Shown in pieces: positions 26,706 to 35,230 of a stretch of DNA of 47,159 nt. Position 1 is the stretch's first letter. Each line of letters begins with the position of its first letter. The translations under genes were made by a program, and so were the position numbers. This DNA is from Halobacteriovoraceae bacterium (GTDB lineage Bacteria; Bdellovibrionota; Bacteriovoracia; Bacteriovoracales; Bacteriovoracaceae), in the NCBI GenBank assembly GCA_002706205.1, contig PAKC01000061.1:57500-104658 (forward strand), written 5' to 3'. The notes below the pieces were generated by a model. That model saw only the letters and a list, made by a program, of their open reading frames with translations, was not told the origin of the DNA and ran no database searches.

Positions 26706-27626
26706 GTGAGTAGTGATTTTAGAATATTGACGATCGATGGAGGGGGAATAAGAGGTGTTGTACCAGCCCATATATTAGACTGCCTCTCTACAAGGCTTAA
26801 AGTTAACATTAAAAATAACTTTCAAATGTTTGCCGGAACAAGTACTGGTTCAATCATTGCTGCTGGCCTTGTGTGCGATGTGGACACAACAAAAATACTT
26901 AATTTATATAAAGAAAAAGGGCCGCTAATTTTTAAAAGCAAACCTTCTATACTTCCTGAAAAATTAAAATTTGGTTTTAAAAGTCTCTATGACAATAGCG
27001 GTCTTATGGAAGTCCTAAAAGAAGTATTTCAAGACTTAAAACTAGGGGATATTTCAACACCTTTACTATTACCTTCAACAGATATCGGAAATGGTAATGT
27101 TCATGTTTTTAAATCTTCATACTCTAATGACTTTACTCGAGATAAAGATGTATATGTAAGAGATGCAGTACTCGCTTCGTGTAGTGCTCCCATCTATTTT
27201 GATCCAGCTAATCTTAGTGAATATGCTCTTGCTGATGGGGGACTGTGGGCAAACAATCCATCTCTTTGTGCATTTATTGATGCCCAAAGACGTCTTAGTA
27301 TTCCTATGGATAATATAAAAGTCTTTTCTGTTGGAACTGGCCATGAAAATACTTTTTATGGCACAAATACTAAAAAGAACTGGGGTTTTATAAATGGATG
27401 GAAGGGAAAAGATTTTATAAGCTTTATTCTGTCACTGCAATCTCAATCCACACATAATTATCTTCAATTAATGATGAAGCCTGAAAACTTACTGCGAATT
27501 AACTTTGAATCAGATTTATCTCTGCCTCTTGATAATTATAGTGCGATTAAGGATTTAATTTCCAAGGCTGACAAAGAATTTACACACAACACTGAAAATA
27601 TAAAGAAATTTCTAGAGATTAAATAA
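26706..27626 (+). CDS. CBASS effector: patatin-like phospholipase (CapV-like)
   Basis: A 306-residue lipase expected to degrade membrane phospholipids when activated by a cyclic nucleotide, killing the infected cell. Motifs: oxyanion loop DGGGIRG (11-17), nucleophile elbow GTSTG with Ser46, and catalytic Asp177 in ADGGLWANNP. I prefer GTG 26706, with GGAG six bases upstream; the ATG at 26694 overlaps that site and has none of its own. The CD-NTase gene follows after 10 bases. All catalytic residues are present. Confidence 0.9.
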   Translation: MSSDFRILTIDGGGIRGVVPAHILDCLSTRLKVNIKNNFQMFAGTSTGSIIAAGLVCDVDTTKILNLYKEKGPLIFKSKPSILPEKLKFGFKSLYDNSGLMEVLKEVFQDLKLGDISTPLLLPSTDIGNGNVHVFKSSYSNDFTRDKDVYVRDAVLASCSAPIYFDPANLSEYALADGGLWANNPSLCAFIDAQRRLSIPMDNIKVFSVGTGHENTFYGTNTKKNWGFINGWKGKDFISFILSLQSQSTHNYLQLMMKPENLLRINFESDLSLPLDNYSAIKDLISKADKEFTHNTENIKKFLEIK

Positions 27627-27636
27627 GGAGATACCA

Positions 27637-28842
27637 GTGAACTCAGATGAAAAAAAGAAACAAATTATTAAAAAATTAATTGATAGATTAGAGCTACCTG
27701 ATGGAGCGTATGATCTAGCAGTAAAACGTTATCAAGATTTGGGGGAGTGGTTTGACAGAGACGAATCGACTCTAAAGGAATATAAACCACATATTTTTCC
27801 TCAGGGATCTTTTAGGTTAGGGACAGCAATAAAACCTAACTCTGGTGATGAATACGATTTAGATATCGCTTGTAAATTAACGGCAGGGATAGATAAAAGT
27901 ACACATACCCAGAAAGATCTTAAGACCAAAGTAGGTACCGAATTAGAAGCTTATATAAAAGCTAGAAATATCAAAGAAAAACTTGAAGAAAAACATCGTT
28001 GCTGGAGAGCAAACTATCAAGACTCTTTAAACTTTCATATGGATATTGTTCCATGTATTCCAGAATCAACGAATAGAAGAAAAAAAATCTATGATTCATT
28101 AATAAAACATGGTGCAGATGATTCAATTGCAGTTAGTCGTTCAGAGTTAACAGTTTCTATAACTGATGACAGAGACGATAATTACGAACAAATTTCGGAT
28201 GATTGGAAAATAAGCAATCCAGAAGGATATGCACAATGGTTTGAATCAACAATGAATAGAGCGATGAAGTTTGATTTATTAGAAAAATCAGCTCAAGTTG
28301 ATGAGGTTCCCTTATTTAAAAGAAAAACACCTCTTCAAAGAGTCATCCAATTATTAAAAAAACATAGAGACTTAATGTTCGAGGAAGATAAAGACTCTAA
28401 ACCAATATCAATAATCCTAACGACTTTAGCTGCTAAGGCGTATAAGGGGGAACAGGATTTTCATACTGCATTATCAAACATTCTAGATGAAATGGGAAAA
28501 CTTGTTAACAATACTTCGCCAAGAGTTCCAAATCCTGTCGATCCAAATGAAGACTTTGCAGATCGTTGGGCAATGGAAAAATATAGTCATCTTAACCTTG
28601 AAAATAATTTTTGGAACTGGTTGCAACAGGCAAAAAGAGATCTACAGCTTATGTTAGATTCTAATGATTCTCAATTTATATCAAAGCATGCACAGCAAAG
28701 ATTTGGTATAAGGCTAGATGAGAATGATCTTGCTAAGTCTTTAGGTTTTAATTCTGCGCCAGCAGTTCATGTGAAACCAAAACATCATCATGTTGAAGAT
28801 GAGAGTAAGCCTTGGAGTTTTGTTGTTAAAGATGAAAAGTAA
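27637..28842 (+). CDS. CBASS CD-NTase (cyclic oligonucleotide synthase)
   Basis: A 401-residue nucleotidyltransferase. The catalytic core is QGSFRLGTAIKP (Gly57-Ser58), DEYDLDIACKL (Asp74 and Asp76) and FHMDIVP (third carboxylate Asp136). GTG start with AAGGAG six bases upstream. It should make a cyclic di- or trinucleotide that activates the patatin. The C terminus ends in a charged tail (...VKDEK), not the glycine expected if the E2-like partner conjugates it by its last residue. It overlaps the E2-like gene by 11 bases. Confidence 0.9.
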   Translation: MNSDEKKKQIIKKLIDRLELPDGAYDLAVKRYQDLGEWFDRDESTLKEYKPHIFPQGSFRLGTAIKPNSGDEYDLDIACKLTAGIDKSTHTQKDLKTKVGTELEAYIKARNIKEKLEEKHRCWRANYQDSLNFHMDIVPCIPESTNRRKKIYDSLIKHGADDSIAVSRSELTVSITDDRDDNYEQISDDWKISNPEGYAQWFESTMNRAMKFDLLEKSAQVDEVPLFKRKTPLQRVIQLLKKHRDLMFEEDKDSKPISIILTTLAAKAYKGEQDFHTALSNILDEMGKLVNNTSPRVPNPVDPNEDFADRWAMEKYSHLNLENNFWNWLQQAKRDLQLMLDSNDSQFISKHAQQRFGIRLDENDLAKSLGFNSAPAVHVKPKHHHVEDESKPWSFVVKDEK

Positions 28843-29485
28843 TGCAGAATGGACTGCCTTTTTAGATGATTATCCTGAAATGGCATTAAAGCCATCGCGA
28901 GATGATTCAATAATCTTCAAAGGCTCATTTAAATTCTCTGCTCAAAGCAAAGGTGGCCCACATATTACAGATTCTTATGATCTAAAAATTGAGTTTCCCT
29001 TTTCTTTCCCGAAGGAGCTACCAAAAGTATGGGAATTAAACAACAAAATTCCTGAAGGCGATAGTTTTCATGTCAATCCAGATAAGACTCTTTGTTTAGG
29101 TTCACCAATTCGTCTATTGCATAAAGTTAATAAATCTCCAACAATGACTGGCTTTGCTGAAAATTGTTTAGTTCCATTTCTTTATGCAGTATCTCGAAAA
29201 CTTAAAGACGGTGGCGATTTTTATATGGGTGAGCTTGAACATGGAGAACCGGGAATAATAGATGATTATAAAGATATATTTTCATTAAATGACAAAGATC
29301 AGGTCAGAAGATTGCTTAACTTACTACGTTTAAAAAAAAGGATAGCTAATAAAAGAGAATGTCCCTGCAATTGTGGTAAAAGACTTGGAAAATGTAAGTT
29401 AAGGTTTAAAGTGAACAATACAAGGAAAATGGCATCAAGGTCATGGTTTCAAAAGCATAGTAGTCAGCCAGGTTCAGCTATCTAA
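28832..29485 (+). CDS. CBASS E2-like conjugating enzyme with C-terminal Cys knuckle
   Basis: A 217-residue protein. The N-terminal 150 residues look like the bacterial E2-like fold of type II CBASS: IEFPFSFPKELPKVWE, then FHVNPDKTLCLGSP with probable catalytic Cys88. The C terminus carries CPCNCGKRLGKC (about 179-190), similar to a SEC-C zinc knuckle. There is no E1 or JAB gene nearby, so this matches the short type II layout in which an E2 alone acts on the CD-NTase. ATG 28832, inside the CD-NTase end, gives a start at the expected domain boundary. Confidence 0.82.
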   Translation: MKSNAEWTAFLDDYPEMALKPSRDDSIIFKGSFKFSAQSKGGPHITDSYDLKIEFPFSFPKELPKVWELNNKIPEGDSFHVNPDKTLCLGSPIRLLHKVNKSPTMTGFAENCLVPFLYAVSRKLKDGGDFYMGELEHGEPGIIDDYKDIFSLNDKDQVRRLLNLLRLKKRIANKRECPCNCGKRLGKCKLRFKVNNTRKMASRSWFQKHSSQPGSAI

Positions 29486-29489
29486 AGAA

Positions 29490-31985
29490 TTAGATTGGAA
29501 ATTCTTTACCCTGAATTTTTGAAATCCAAAAAGGCTGCTTTGTTGATTCTTTTCTGGCTCCAGTTGCCAAAATAATATTATTAAAGCCCTGATCAAAGAT
29601 CTGTTTACTTGCATCTTCACCTTTTATCCCGTCACCTAGATTTGAATCGATATAAACAGGTATTTCCTTATTAAAGCTGAAGGATGTTTTCATCATTTCA
29701 TCAACACTGAAAAATGTTGTAAGTTTTATATTTTTATTTCTAGCAGACCTTTTCCAGTTTAAATGAGTGAATTTATCATCATCAATTAAGATAATTTCTT
29801 TTGGTTTGTCTTTTTGAATATACTTTAATTGGATATTTAGAACTGATTCTTTCGGAATCATTTTTACACTAAGCCGAACACATCTTGCTTGAATATCTCT
29901 ATCCATAAAGTGACTAGTTACTAATGTCGAACAATTTTGTAACTGGAATTCACTTATGAGATCTAATCCTGTCTCAGTAGAGTTTATTAGCTCGAGGTCG
30001 ATCAAGTAAAAATAGTCATTGATATTATTAGTTTCAGCCCATTGGTAAAACTCTTTTGAAGATCTTAAGTGTGTGATTTGAAAATCTCTAGAGCTTAGTT
30101 TCTCTTCCCATAAGTTATGAATTGATTCATCATCATCTAACACGACAATCTGCTTTGAACTAGATTGGATTTCACTTGTATACCAAGTAGGGGGTTCAAC
30201 TTCATTCAATGAGATTTTGAGAGTTGTTCCTTGATCTACGCAACTATCAATTACAATATTTCCATTTTCTGACTCAATATATTCTTTTGCTTGGTTAAGT
30301 CCTATTCCAGAACTATTTTTATTAAAGCTTTTACCATACTCAAAAATTTCCGAAATATATTTGGATTCAATGCCTTTCCCATTATCAGAGACTACAATTT
30401 CTACTTTATTATTGTTGTTTTCGACATGAAGAACGATGTAAATAGGAGATCCAGACCTTTGTGCTTCGATGGAATTATTTATGATATTAGAAATAGCCCT
30501 ATTGAAGTCAGATTTTCGAATTTCTACGAAATAATCTCTCGTAGAGTTTGTTTCTAGGGAAATATGAACATCAGGACGATTCTTATATTCGTTTCTTTTT
30601 TCGGAAACAATTCTTTTTAATAGAGGATAAATAGCGATAAGCTCTTTTTTGTCGTTTTCTTCTAGGATACTTTCCTCTTCATTAATTTTAAGAGTATTTA
30701 TAATATCTTGAATTCTATTTAAAGATTGTTTTCCCATAAGCCTTAGATCTTCAGAAATATATTTTTTTGCCTCTAGCATAAAGAATTCTAGGGATGTTAG
30801 AGGAGAGTCGATATCATGTTGAAGTTTTCTAATAATTCTTATGTTTCCGTTAGTAATCATTTGGTGCATACTTGCATTTGATATGATTCTTGCTTCTTCA
30901 AAAAGCGTTCTAACCATTACAGCTCCAAGAATAAATATCTCGACTAGCAAACTTATTTTAACAAGATAGTTGGCTTGAATCTCATTTATATTCATAACAC
31001 CAAGGTCTTTAAGCGTGAAGGCCAATGACGAGAATAGAAATAATGAAAAGCTTAATAGATATGCACTAGAGTGTTTTAATCGCTTAGTAATGGCGTATAG
31101 GCAAATCGAAATACTTGAGACTGATAGCAATAGTGTTAAGTAACTTGTTAATTTTATAATAGTCTGGTTATAAAACAATATTGATGAAATAAAATGTAAT
31201 ACTGCAACTCCCATGACTAAGCCATAAGACTTAATAGCTTTATTTTCTGGTAATTGATCTTTGAAAGTTCTGTAAATTAGACCAACTGTCCCAAAGGTAA
31301 GTATTCCACAGGCCAAAACTACAGCTCTATTTAATAAGTAGTTTGGAAGAAAATTAAATGTTGAGAACAAATAGCCAGAAAAAGCTAATTGAATAGTAAA
31401 TAGCGCAGCAATATGCATCGAATAGTAAATGATGACTATTTTCTTTCTAATATAATAAAAAGCAATGGTTAGTAGAATTGTAAATAAAACGACTCCAAAC
31501 CAAATACCATCAAAAAACCAACGATCTTTGATAAAAGATTGAAATTTATCATTCGTCTCAAAAATCATATATGGGAACTGAATTGAATTTTGAGTGTTAG
31601 TAAGAGCAACAATAGTATTGTTTCCTTGGCCAAGATTATTAAAATAAACGTATTCATTTCCTTGGTTATTAATTTTCGAATAAGACTTAGATTCAATTAG
31701 CGTATTATCTTGGTATTTATAAAAATCAATCTTATGCATCATAGGGAATGAAAAATAAAATATCTTATTATCAATTTCTTTATCTAAGACAAAAATAACC
31801 TTATTTGTCCCTTGGAAACCAAGATTTACTTTTTTAGCTTCTTCTGAGCATTTCACAACTGCTTCGATATTACTTTTATTCTGATCGTATTCGTTAACGA
31901 TTGCTGGATTATTACAATATTTTACATTTGCATATCCAGAAATGCTAAATAAGATAGAAATAATGAATATTAGCTTATTGTGCAC
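29490..31985 (-). CDS. 7TMR-DISM-type hybrid histidine kinase with two receivers
   Basis: An 831-residue sensor. GTG 31985 gives a clean signal peptide (IFIISILFSISGYA) and has GGAGG five bases upstream; longer starts run into the SDR gene. Order: periplasmic 7TMR-DISM-like domain (20-155), seven membrane helices (160-365), DHp with H-box QHDIDSPLTSL, ATPase (NIINNSIEAQ; SDNGKGIES; SGIGLNQA), receiver 1 (VVLDDDE, LIDLEL) and receiver 2 (IILIDDD, VYIDSNL). Two receivers imply a multistep relay. It is the last gene of the reverse operon, overlapping the SDR stop. Confidence 0.88.
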   Translation of the reverse strand: MHNKLIFIISILFSISGYANVKYCNNPAIVNEYDQNKSNIEAVVKCSEEAKKVNLGFQGTNKVIFVLDKEIDNKIFYFSFPMMHKIDFYKYQDNTLIESKSYSKINNQGNEYVYFNNLGQGNNTIVALTNTQNSIQFPYMIFETNDKFQSFIKDRWFFDGIWFGVVLFTILLTIAFYYIRKKIVIIYYSMHIAALFTIQLAFSGYLFSTFNFLPNYLLNRAVVLACGILTFGTVGLIYRTFKDQLPENKAIKSYGLVMGVAVLHFISSILFYNQTIIKLTSYLTLLLSVSSISICLYAITKRLKHSSAYLLSFSLFLFSSLAFTLKDLGVMNINEIQANYLVKISLLVEIFILGAVMVRTLFEEARIISNASMHQMITNGNIRIIRKLQHDIDSPLTSLEFFMLEAKKYISEDLRLMGKQSLNRIQDIINTLKINEEESILEENDKKELIAIYPLLKRIVSEKRNEYKNRPDVHISLETNSTRDYFVEIRKSDFNRAISNIINNSIEAQRSGSPIYIVLHVENNNNKVEIVVSDNGKGIESKYISEIFEYGKSFNKNSSGIGLNQAKEYIESENGNIVIDSCVDQGTTLKISLNEVEPPTWYTSEIQSSSKQIVVLDDDESIHNLWEEKLSSRDFQITHLRSSKEFYQWAETNNINDYFYLIDLELINSTETGLDLISEFQLQNCSTLVTSHFMDRDIQARCVRLSVKMIPKESVLNIQLKYIQKDKPKEIILIDDDKFTHLNWKRSARNKNIKLTTFFSVDEMMKTSFSFNKEIPVYIDSNLGDGIKGEDASKQIFDQGFNNIILATGARKESTKQPFWISKIQGKEFPI

Positions 31986-32694
31986 TATATCCTCCATCAA
32001 CAAATAACTCGCTTCCAGTCATAAATGAAGTATTGTTTTCAAGAATAAATTTGATGTAAGTTGCTATTTCATCCGCTGTAGCGATTCTCTTAACAGGATG
32101 AATTTGCTCTAAAGCGGAAGCACTACCCATTCTTTTCTTAAGATCAGATATAAGGTTGGTATCTACGCCCCCCGGAGAGATACAATTAATTTGTATGTTT
32201 TTTTGTGCATATTCGATTGCTAATGATTTGGTTAAGGCAACAATTCCTGCTTTAGAAGCAGAGTAATATGAACTACCGGCCATCCCACAGCTTGCTAAAA
32301 CAGAAGCTATATTCACAATTTTTCCAGTACCTAGCAATGTCATATCTTCTAGTTCATGTTTCATCATAATAAATGTACCTCTTAGATTTACACTTATTAT
32401 ACGGTCGAATTCCTCAACCGTTGACATCGCTAGGGGTTTGTTTGGCCCAGGCATTCCAGCAGCATTAACAGCATCACTAATCTTAATATTGTTTTTATGC
32501 AACTCTGCGAAAAGCTTTTCAATTTCATTGGAATTAGAAATATCACATTTAATTGCTGTTACTTTCTTATCATCCACTTCAATTGGATTAATGTCAGTAA
32601 GGATTATATTTTCAAACAAGTCCTTGTTTAAAGCTTCGAAAGTTGCTTTACCAATTCCACTCGCTGCACCTGTGATTAAAATATTTCTTTTCAT
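31975..32694 (-). CDS. Short-chain dehydrogenase/reductase (SDR)
   Basis: A 239-residue classical SDR resembling FabG-type 3-oxoacyl reductases. The NAD(P)-binding TGAASGIGK (8-16), NAAGMPG, catalytic Ser in VNIASVLAS, and YYSASKAGI with the Tyr-x-x-x-Lys pair are all present, as is the final DGGYSAQ. It sits inside a two-component operon, overlapping both neighbours at start (ATAATGA) and end. The substrate is unknown; the position invites the idea that it makes or modifies a signal for the kinase, which is inference. Confidence 0.88.
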   Translation of the reverse strand: MKRNILITGAASGIGKATFEALNKDLFENIILTDINPIEVDDKKVTAIKCDISNSNEIEKLFAELHKNNIKISDAVNAAGMPGPNKPLAMSTVEEFDRIISVNLRGTFIMMKHELEDMTLLGTGKIVNIASVLASCGMAGSSYYSASKAGIVALTKSLAIEYAQKNIQINCISPGGVDTNLISDLKKRMGSASALEQIHPVKRIATADEIATYIKFILENNTSFMTGSELFVDGGYSAQ

Positions 32695-32879
32695 TATAAA
32701 TCCTTGTTTTTTAAGTCTTCAATTATAGTTATTATTTCATTCTCTTTGTTTAATGCTAGATCGAGCATCTCTTTTGTCTCTTCATTGTCAATGAGAGCAT
32801 CTTCTTTAATATACTTCAAAAGGTTTACGACATTATGAATATAACCATTTAAAGTATGGATTTCTTGATTCAAATTCAA
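32694..32879 (-). CDS. Small HPt/DHp-like helical protein
   Basis: A 61-residue, probably all-helical protein. It has IHTLNGYIHNV near the N terminus, which resembles the HPt phosphoacceptor signature (H-x-L-x-G), then a second amphipathic helix (about 31-58). It is too short for a normal HPt fold, but a dimer could form a four-helix bundle like Spo0B/DHp. It overlaps both the activator stop and the SDR start, so it is firmly part of the operon. Phosphotransfer from the hybrid kinase to the sigma54 activator is my inference. Confidence 0.6.
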   Translation of the reverse strand: MNLNQEIHTLNGYIHNVVNLLKYIKEDALIDNEETKEMLDLALNKENEIITIIEDLKNKDL

Positions 32880-34231
32880 TGTAAACTCCTTGTGTTGAAT
32901 GATTTATTTTTGTTCTTTTTCATAAAATCAGAAAGAGATGGATAAGAAGCTTTCATTGCTTCGGATGCATACTTCATAACCCCACCATGTCTTTTAATCA
33001 TCGCTTGGATAAGCTCTTTCTTAAATCTGACTATAAACTCTGTTAAGCCTATTTCTTCGACCATATCTAAAAAATAATCATTAATAATTGTATCTTGTGG
33101 ACGAATATTATTTTTGATGTGTATTGGTAGAGTATCAGGAGTGATTAATCTGTGGCCATTTACAACCCAGTTCTCAACCAAATCTTGAATTTCTCTCGTA
33201 TTTTGAGGCCAGAAGTAATTTTCTAATAATTTAGATGTTGATTCTTTTATTACGATTCTAAATGGTTGCTTTGATATAAAGTATTCAAATAGAAGATTAA
33301 TATCTTCAGACCTCTTTCTTAAGGGGAGTAGTTCAATATTGAATGTACTAATTCTTGCATACAAATCTTGTCTGAAAGAACTTTGAGCAACTAAGCTATG
33401 AATATTCTCACAAGTTGCACTTATAACTCGAAAATTAGATTTTACTTTTTTGTCACTACCGACAGGAAAAAACTCTTTTTCTTCTATTGCTTTTAAAAGT
33501 GTTTTCTGTGACTTACTTGAAAGAGAATGAATTTCATCTAAAAATATTATTCCCTCGTTTGCAAGTTCAAGTAATCCTTTCTTATCTTCAATAGCACCGC
33601 TAAAAGAACCTTTTTTATGCCCTAGTAGTTCACTTGCAAATAAGTCATCATTATATTGAGAACAATTTATTTCAACAAAATTTTTAAATCCAAGTACCTG
33701 CTTTATAATATGGGCTACAACTCTTTTTCCAGTACCTGTTTCACCACTAATAAATATAGGTTTTTCAGAAAATGATAAATTCTTTATTTTATAAAGCTCT
33801 TCAGTTTGTTTGTTTGACTTAGTAATGAAGTTACTATTTATAATATCTTCGAACTCCGAATCTCTTTTGAAATTCAAATACCGATGCATCACAGAGTCCA
33901 GCTTCTTTTGATTGAAGGGTTTATTTAAAAAATCTTTTGCACCATTAACAAACGATTCCTCTAAAATATCAGTCCTTAGTTCCCCTGAGAGAACAACTGA
34001 GTAAATACCCATCATCTTGGCAAGAGTTAGAAGCTTAAGGCCATCTAATTCTCCATAGAGGTTTAAATCAAAGAATGCTATTTCGAATTTATGATTTTTA
34101 ATTAAAGAGTGTGCTTCTTTAGCGTCATTAGCTACCAGCACATTACCATATTGCTTCAACAATCTCTTGTTTGTTTGCGCAGTAAGAGCATCATCTTCAA
34201 CTAATAATATATTTAAGTTTTGATCTACCAT
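32876..34231 (-). CDS. NtrC/LuxO-type sigma54 response regulator
   Basis: A 451-residue activator. Receiver 1-125 has the acidic pair VEDD, phospho-Asp55 in FFDLNL and Lys104 in NKPF. The AAA+ domain has Walker A GETGTGKR (163-170), the sigma54-contact loop GSFSGA (208-213; GAFTGA is usual), Walker B IIFLDEI (228-234) and FRQDLYARI. A C-terminal helical region (about 400-445) is a likely Fis-type HTH. First gene of the operon. It should activate -24/-12 promoters, and one precedes the transfer operon. The Ser-for-Thr change in the loop is conservative. Confidence 0.9.
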   Translation of the reverse strand: MVDQNLNILLVEDDALTAQTNKRLLKQYGNVLVANDAKEAHSLIKNHKFEIAFFDLNLYGELDGLKLLTLAKMMGIYSVVLSGELRTDILEESFVNGAKDFLNKPFNQKKLDSVMHRYLNFKRDSEFEDIINSNFITKSNKQTEELYKIKNLSFSEKPIFISGETGTGKRVVAHIIKQVLGFKNFVEINCSQYNDDLFASELLGHKKGSFSGAIEDKKGLLELANEGIIFLDEIHSLSSKSQKTLLKAIEEKEFFPVGSDKKVKSNFRVISATCENIHSLVAQSSFRQDLYARISTFNIELLPLRKRSEDINLLFEYFISKQPFRIVIKESTSKLLENYFWPQNTREIQDLVENWVVNGHRLITPDTLPIHIKNNIRPQDTIINDYFLDMVEEIGLTEFIVRFKKELIQAMIKRHGGVMKYASEAMKASYPSLSDFMKKNKNKSFNTRSLH

Positions 34232-34292
34232 GGAGTGTTATAAATCAAATTTTATTTAGAAATTCAAAGAAAATATTATTGATTTAGTAACT

Positions 34293-34313
34293 AAATTATC
34301 CATTGGATAATTT
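34293..34313. promoter_or_regulatory. ATTATCC palindrome, candidate activator site
   Basis: AAATTATCCA (34293-34302), one T, TGGATAATTT (34304-34313): perfect 10-base arms. It lies between the sigma54-activator operon (-) and the HEPN-like pair (+). Related copies flank the transfer promoter. AATTATC (34324-34330) and GATAATT (34377-34383) are extra half-sites in the same region. Confidence 0.6.
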
Positions 34314-34402
34314 GATTGTGCCTAATTATCTGAAATCCTGAGTAGACTTTGCTCTTGCGGCGTGTTAAGAACCCTAGATAATTAACTTTAAAAGGATATA
34401 TT

Positions 34403-35230
34403 TTGAAGCGTTACAGAGTGATATCTTCAGACTTTGATACAAGGGCACACTTTCTTTCAATGGAAATTAAGGAATCGTGGGAAACGAAAAATAAAGAACT
34501 TCATAAGGCCAATAGAGAGAGAATTTTAACTCAATTAAGAGATGAGTTTGGAACTCTTCATTTTGATCAAAAAGTTAAAAATTTTATAGATTTTGGACCT
34601 TACTCCATGTCTGTAATCGCTTATCATAATAAATTTTTCCATCACATTAGAACCTCTTATGTCATGGGGGCTTATTACACAGCTCTAACTGGTGTTAGTA
34701 GTCTGGGAGAGCGAATCTTAAATCATCTAATCTTAAATCTTAGGACATATCATACAAGTAGCCCTGAATATAAGAGAGTTTATAAGAAATCGTCTTTTGA
34801 CAATTGGGATCTTGCTATTGAAGTATTAACCAATTGGAATGTACTTTTACCTGAAGTAACAAGTTTATTCAAAAGACTTAAAGTCGTTAGAAATAAGGCA
34901 ATTCATTTTAATCCAGAGACAGATCATAATGATAAGGATTTAGCTTTTGAGGCTATAAAATTATTAAAGGAAATTATAGAATTACAGTTTTGTGGTTTTG
35001 GCAATCGTCCTTGGTTTATAACAAATATACCCGGAGAAATTTATTTAAAGAAGGAATGGGAAGAAAAGCCCTTTATTAAAGAAGTTTATCTGAAAAATTG
35101 TTTGCTAGTGGGACCAAAACATGAAGTAAAAAGTGTTATTCCATTTCAAATTGAAGACTATGAATATCTAGAGAAGGATATCTCAGATGAAGAATTTGCA
35201 GCATTAAGGATAGAAAAACATGGGAAATAA
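34403..35230 (+). CDS. HEPN-like protein 1 of an overlapping pair
   Basis: A 275-residue predicted soluble protein, mostly helical, starting at TTG 34403 with AAAGGA six bases upstream. The key feature is VVRNKAIHFNPETDH: Arg163-Asn-x-x-x-His168, an RX4H motif with the Asn after Arg that is typical of HEPN ribonucleases and toxins. I recognise no named family. It overlaps the next gene by 11 bases; that gene carries its own RX5H motif, suggesting a two-protein complex. Defence or toxin function is inferred from motif and neighbourhood. Confidence 0.55.
   Translation: MKRYRVISSDFDTRAHFLSMEIKESWETKNKELHKANRERILTQLRDEFGTLHFDQKVKNFIDFGPYSMSVIAYHNKFFHHIRTSYVMGAYYTALTGVSSLGERILNHLILNLRTYHTSSPEYKRVYKKSSFDNWDLAIEVLTNWNVLLPEVTSLFKRLKVVRNKAIHFNPETDHNDKDLAFEAIKLLKEIIELQFCGFGNRPWFITNIPGEIYLKKEWEEKPFIKEVYLKNCLLVGPKHEVKSVIPFQIEDYEYLEKDISDEEFAALRIEKHGK

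Noticed and set aside
34338-34353. Second sigma54 promoter before the HEPN-like pair
   Set aside because: The -12 part (TTTGCT) fits, but the -24 GG is replaced by TG; too weak to annotate, though similar in context to the 36048 promoter.
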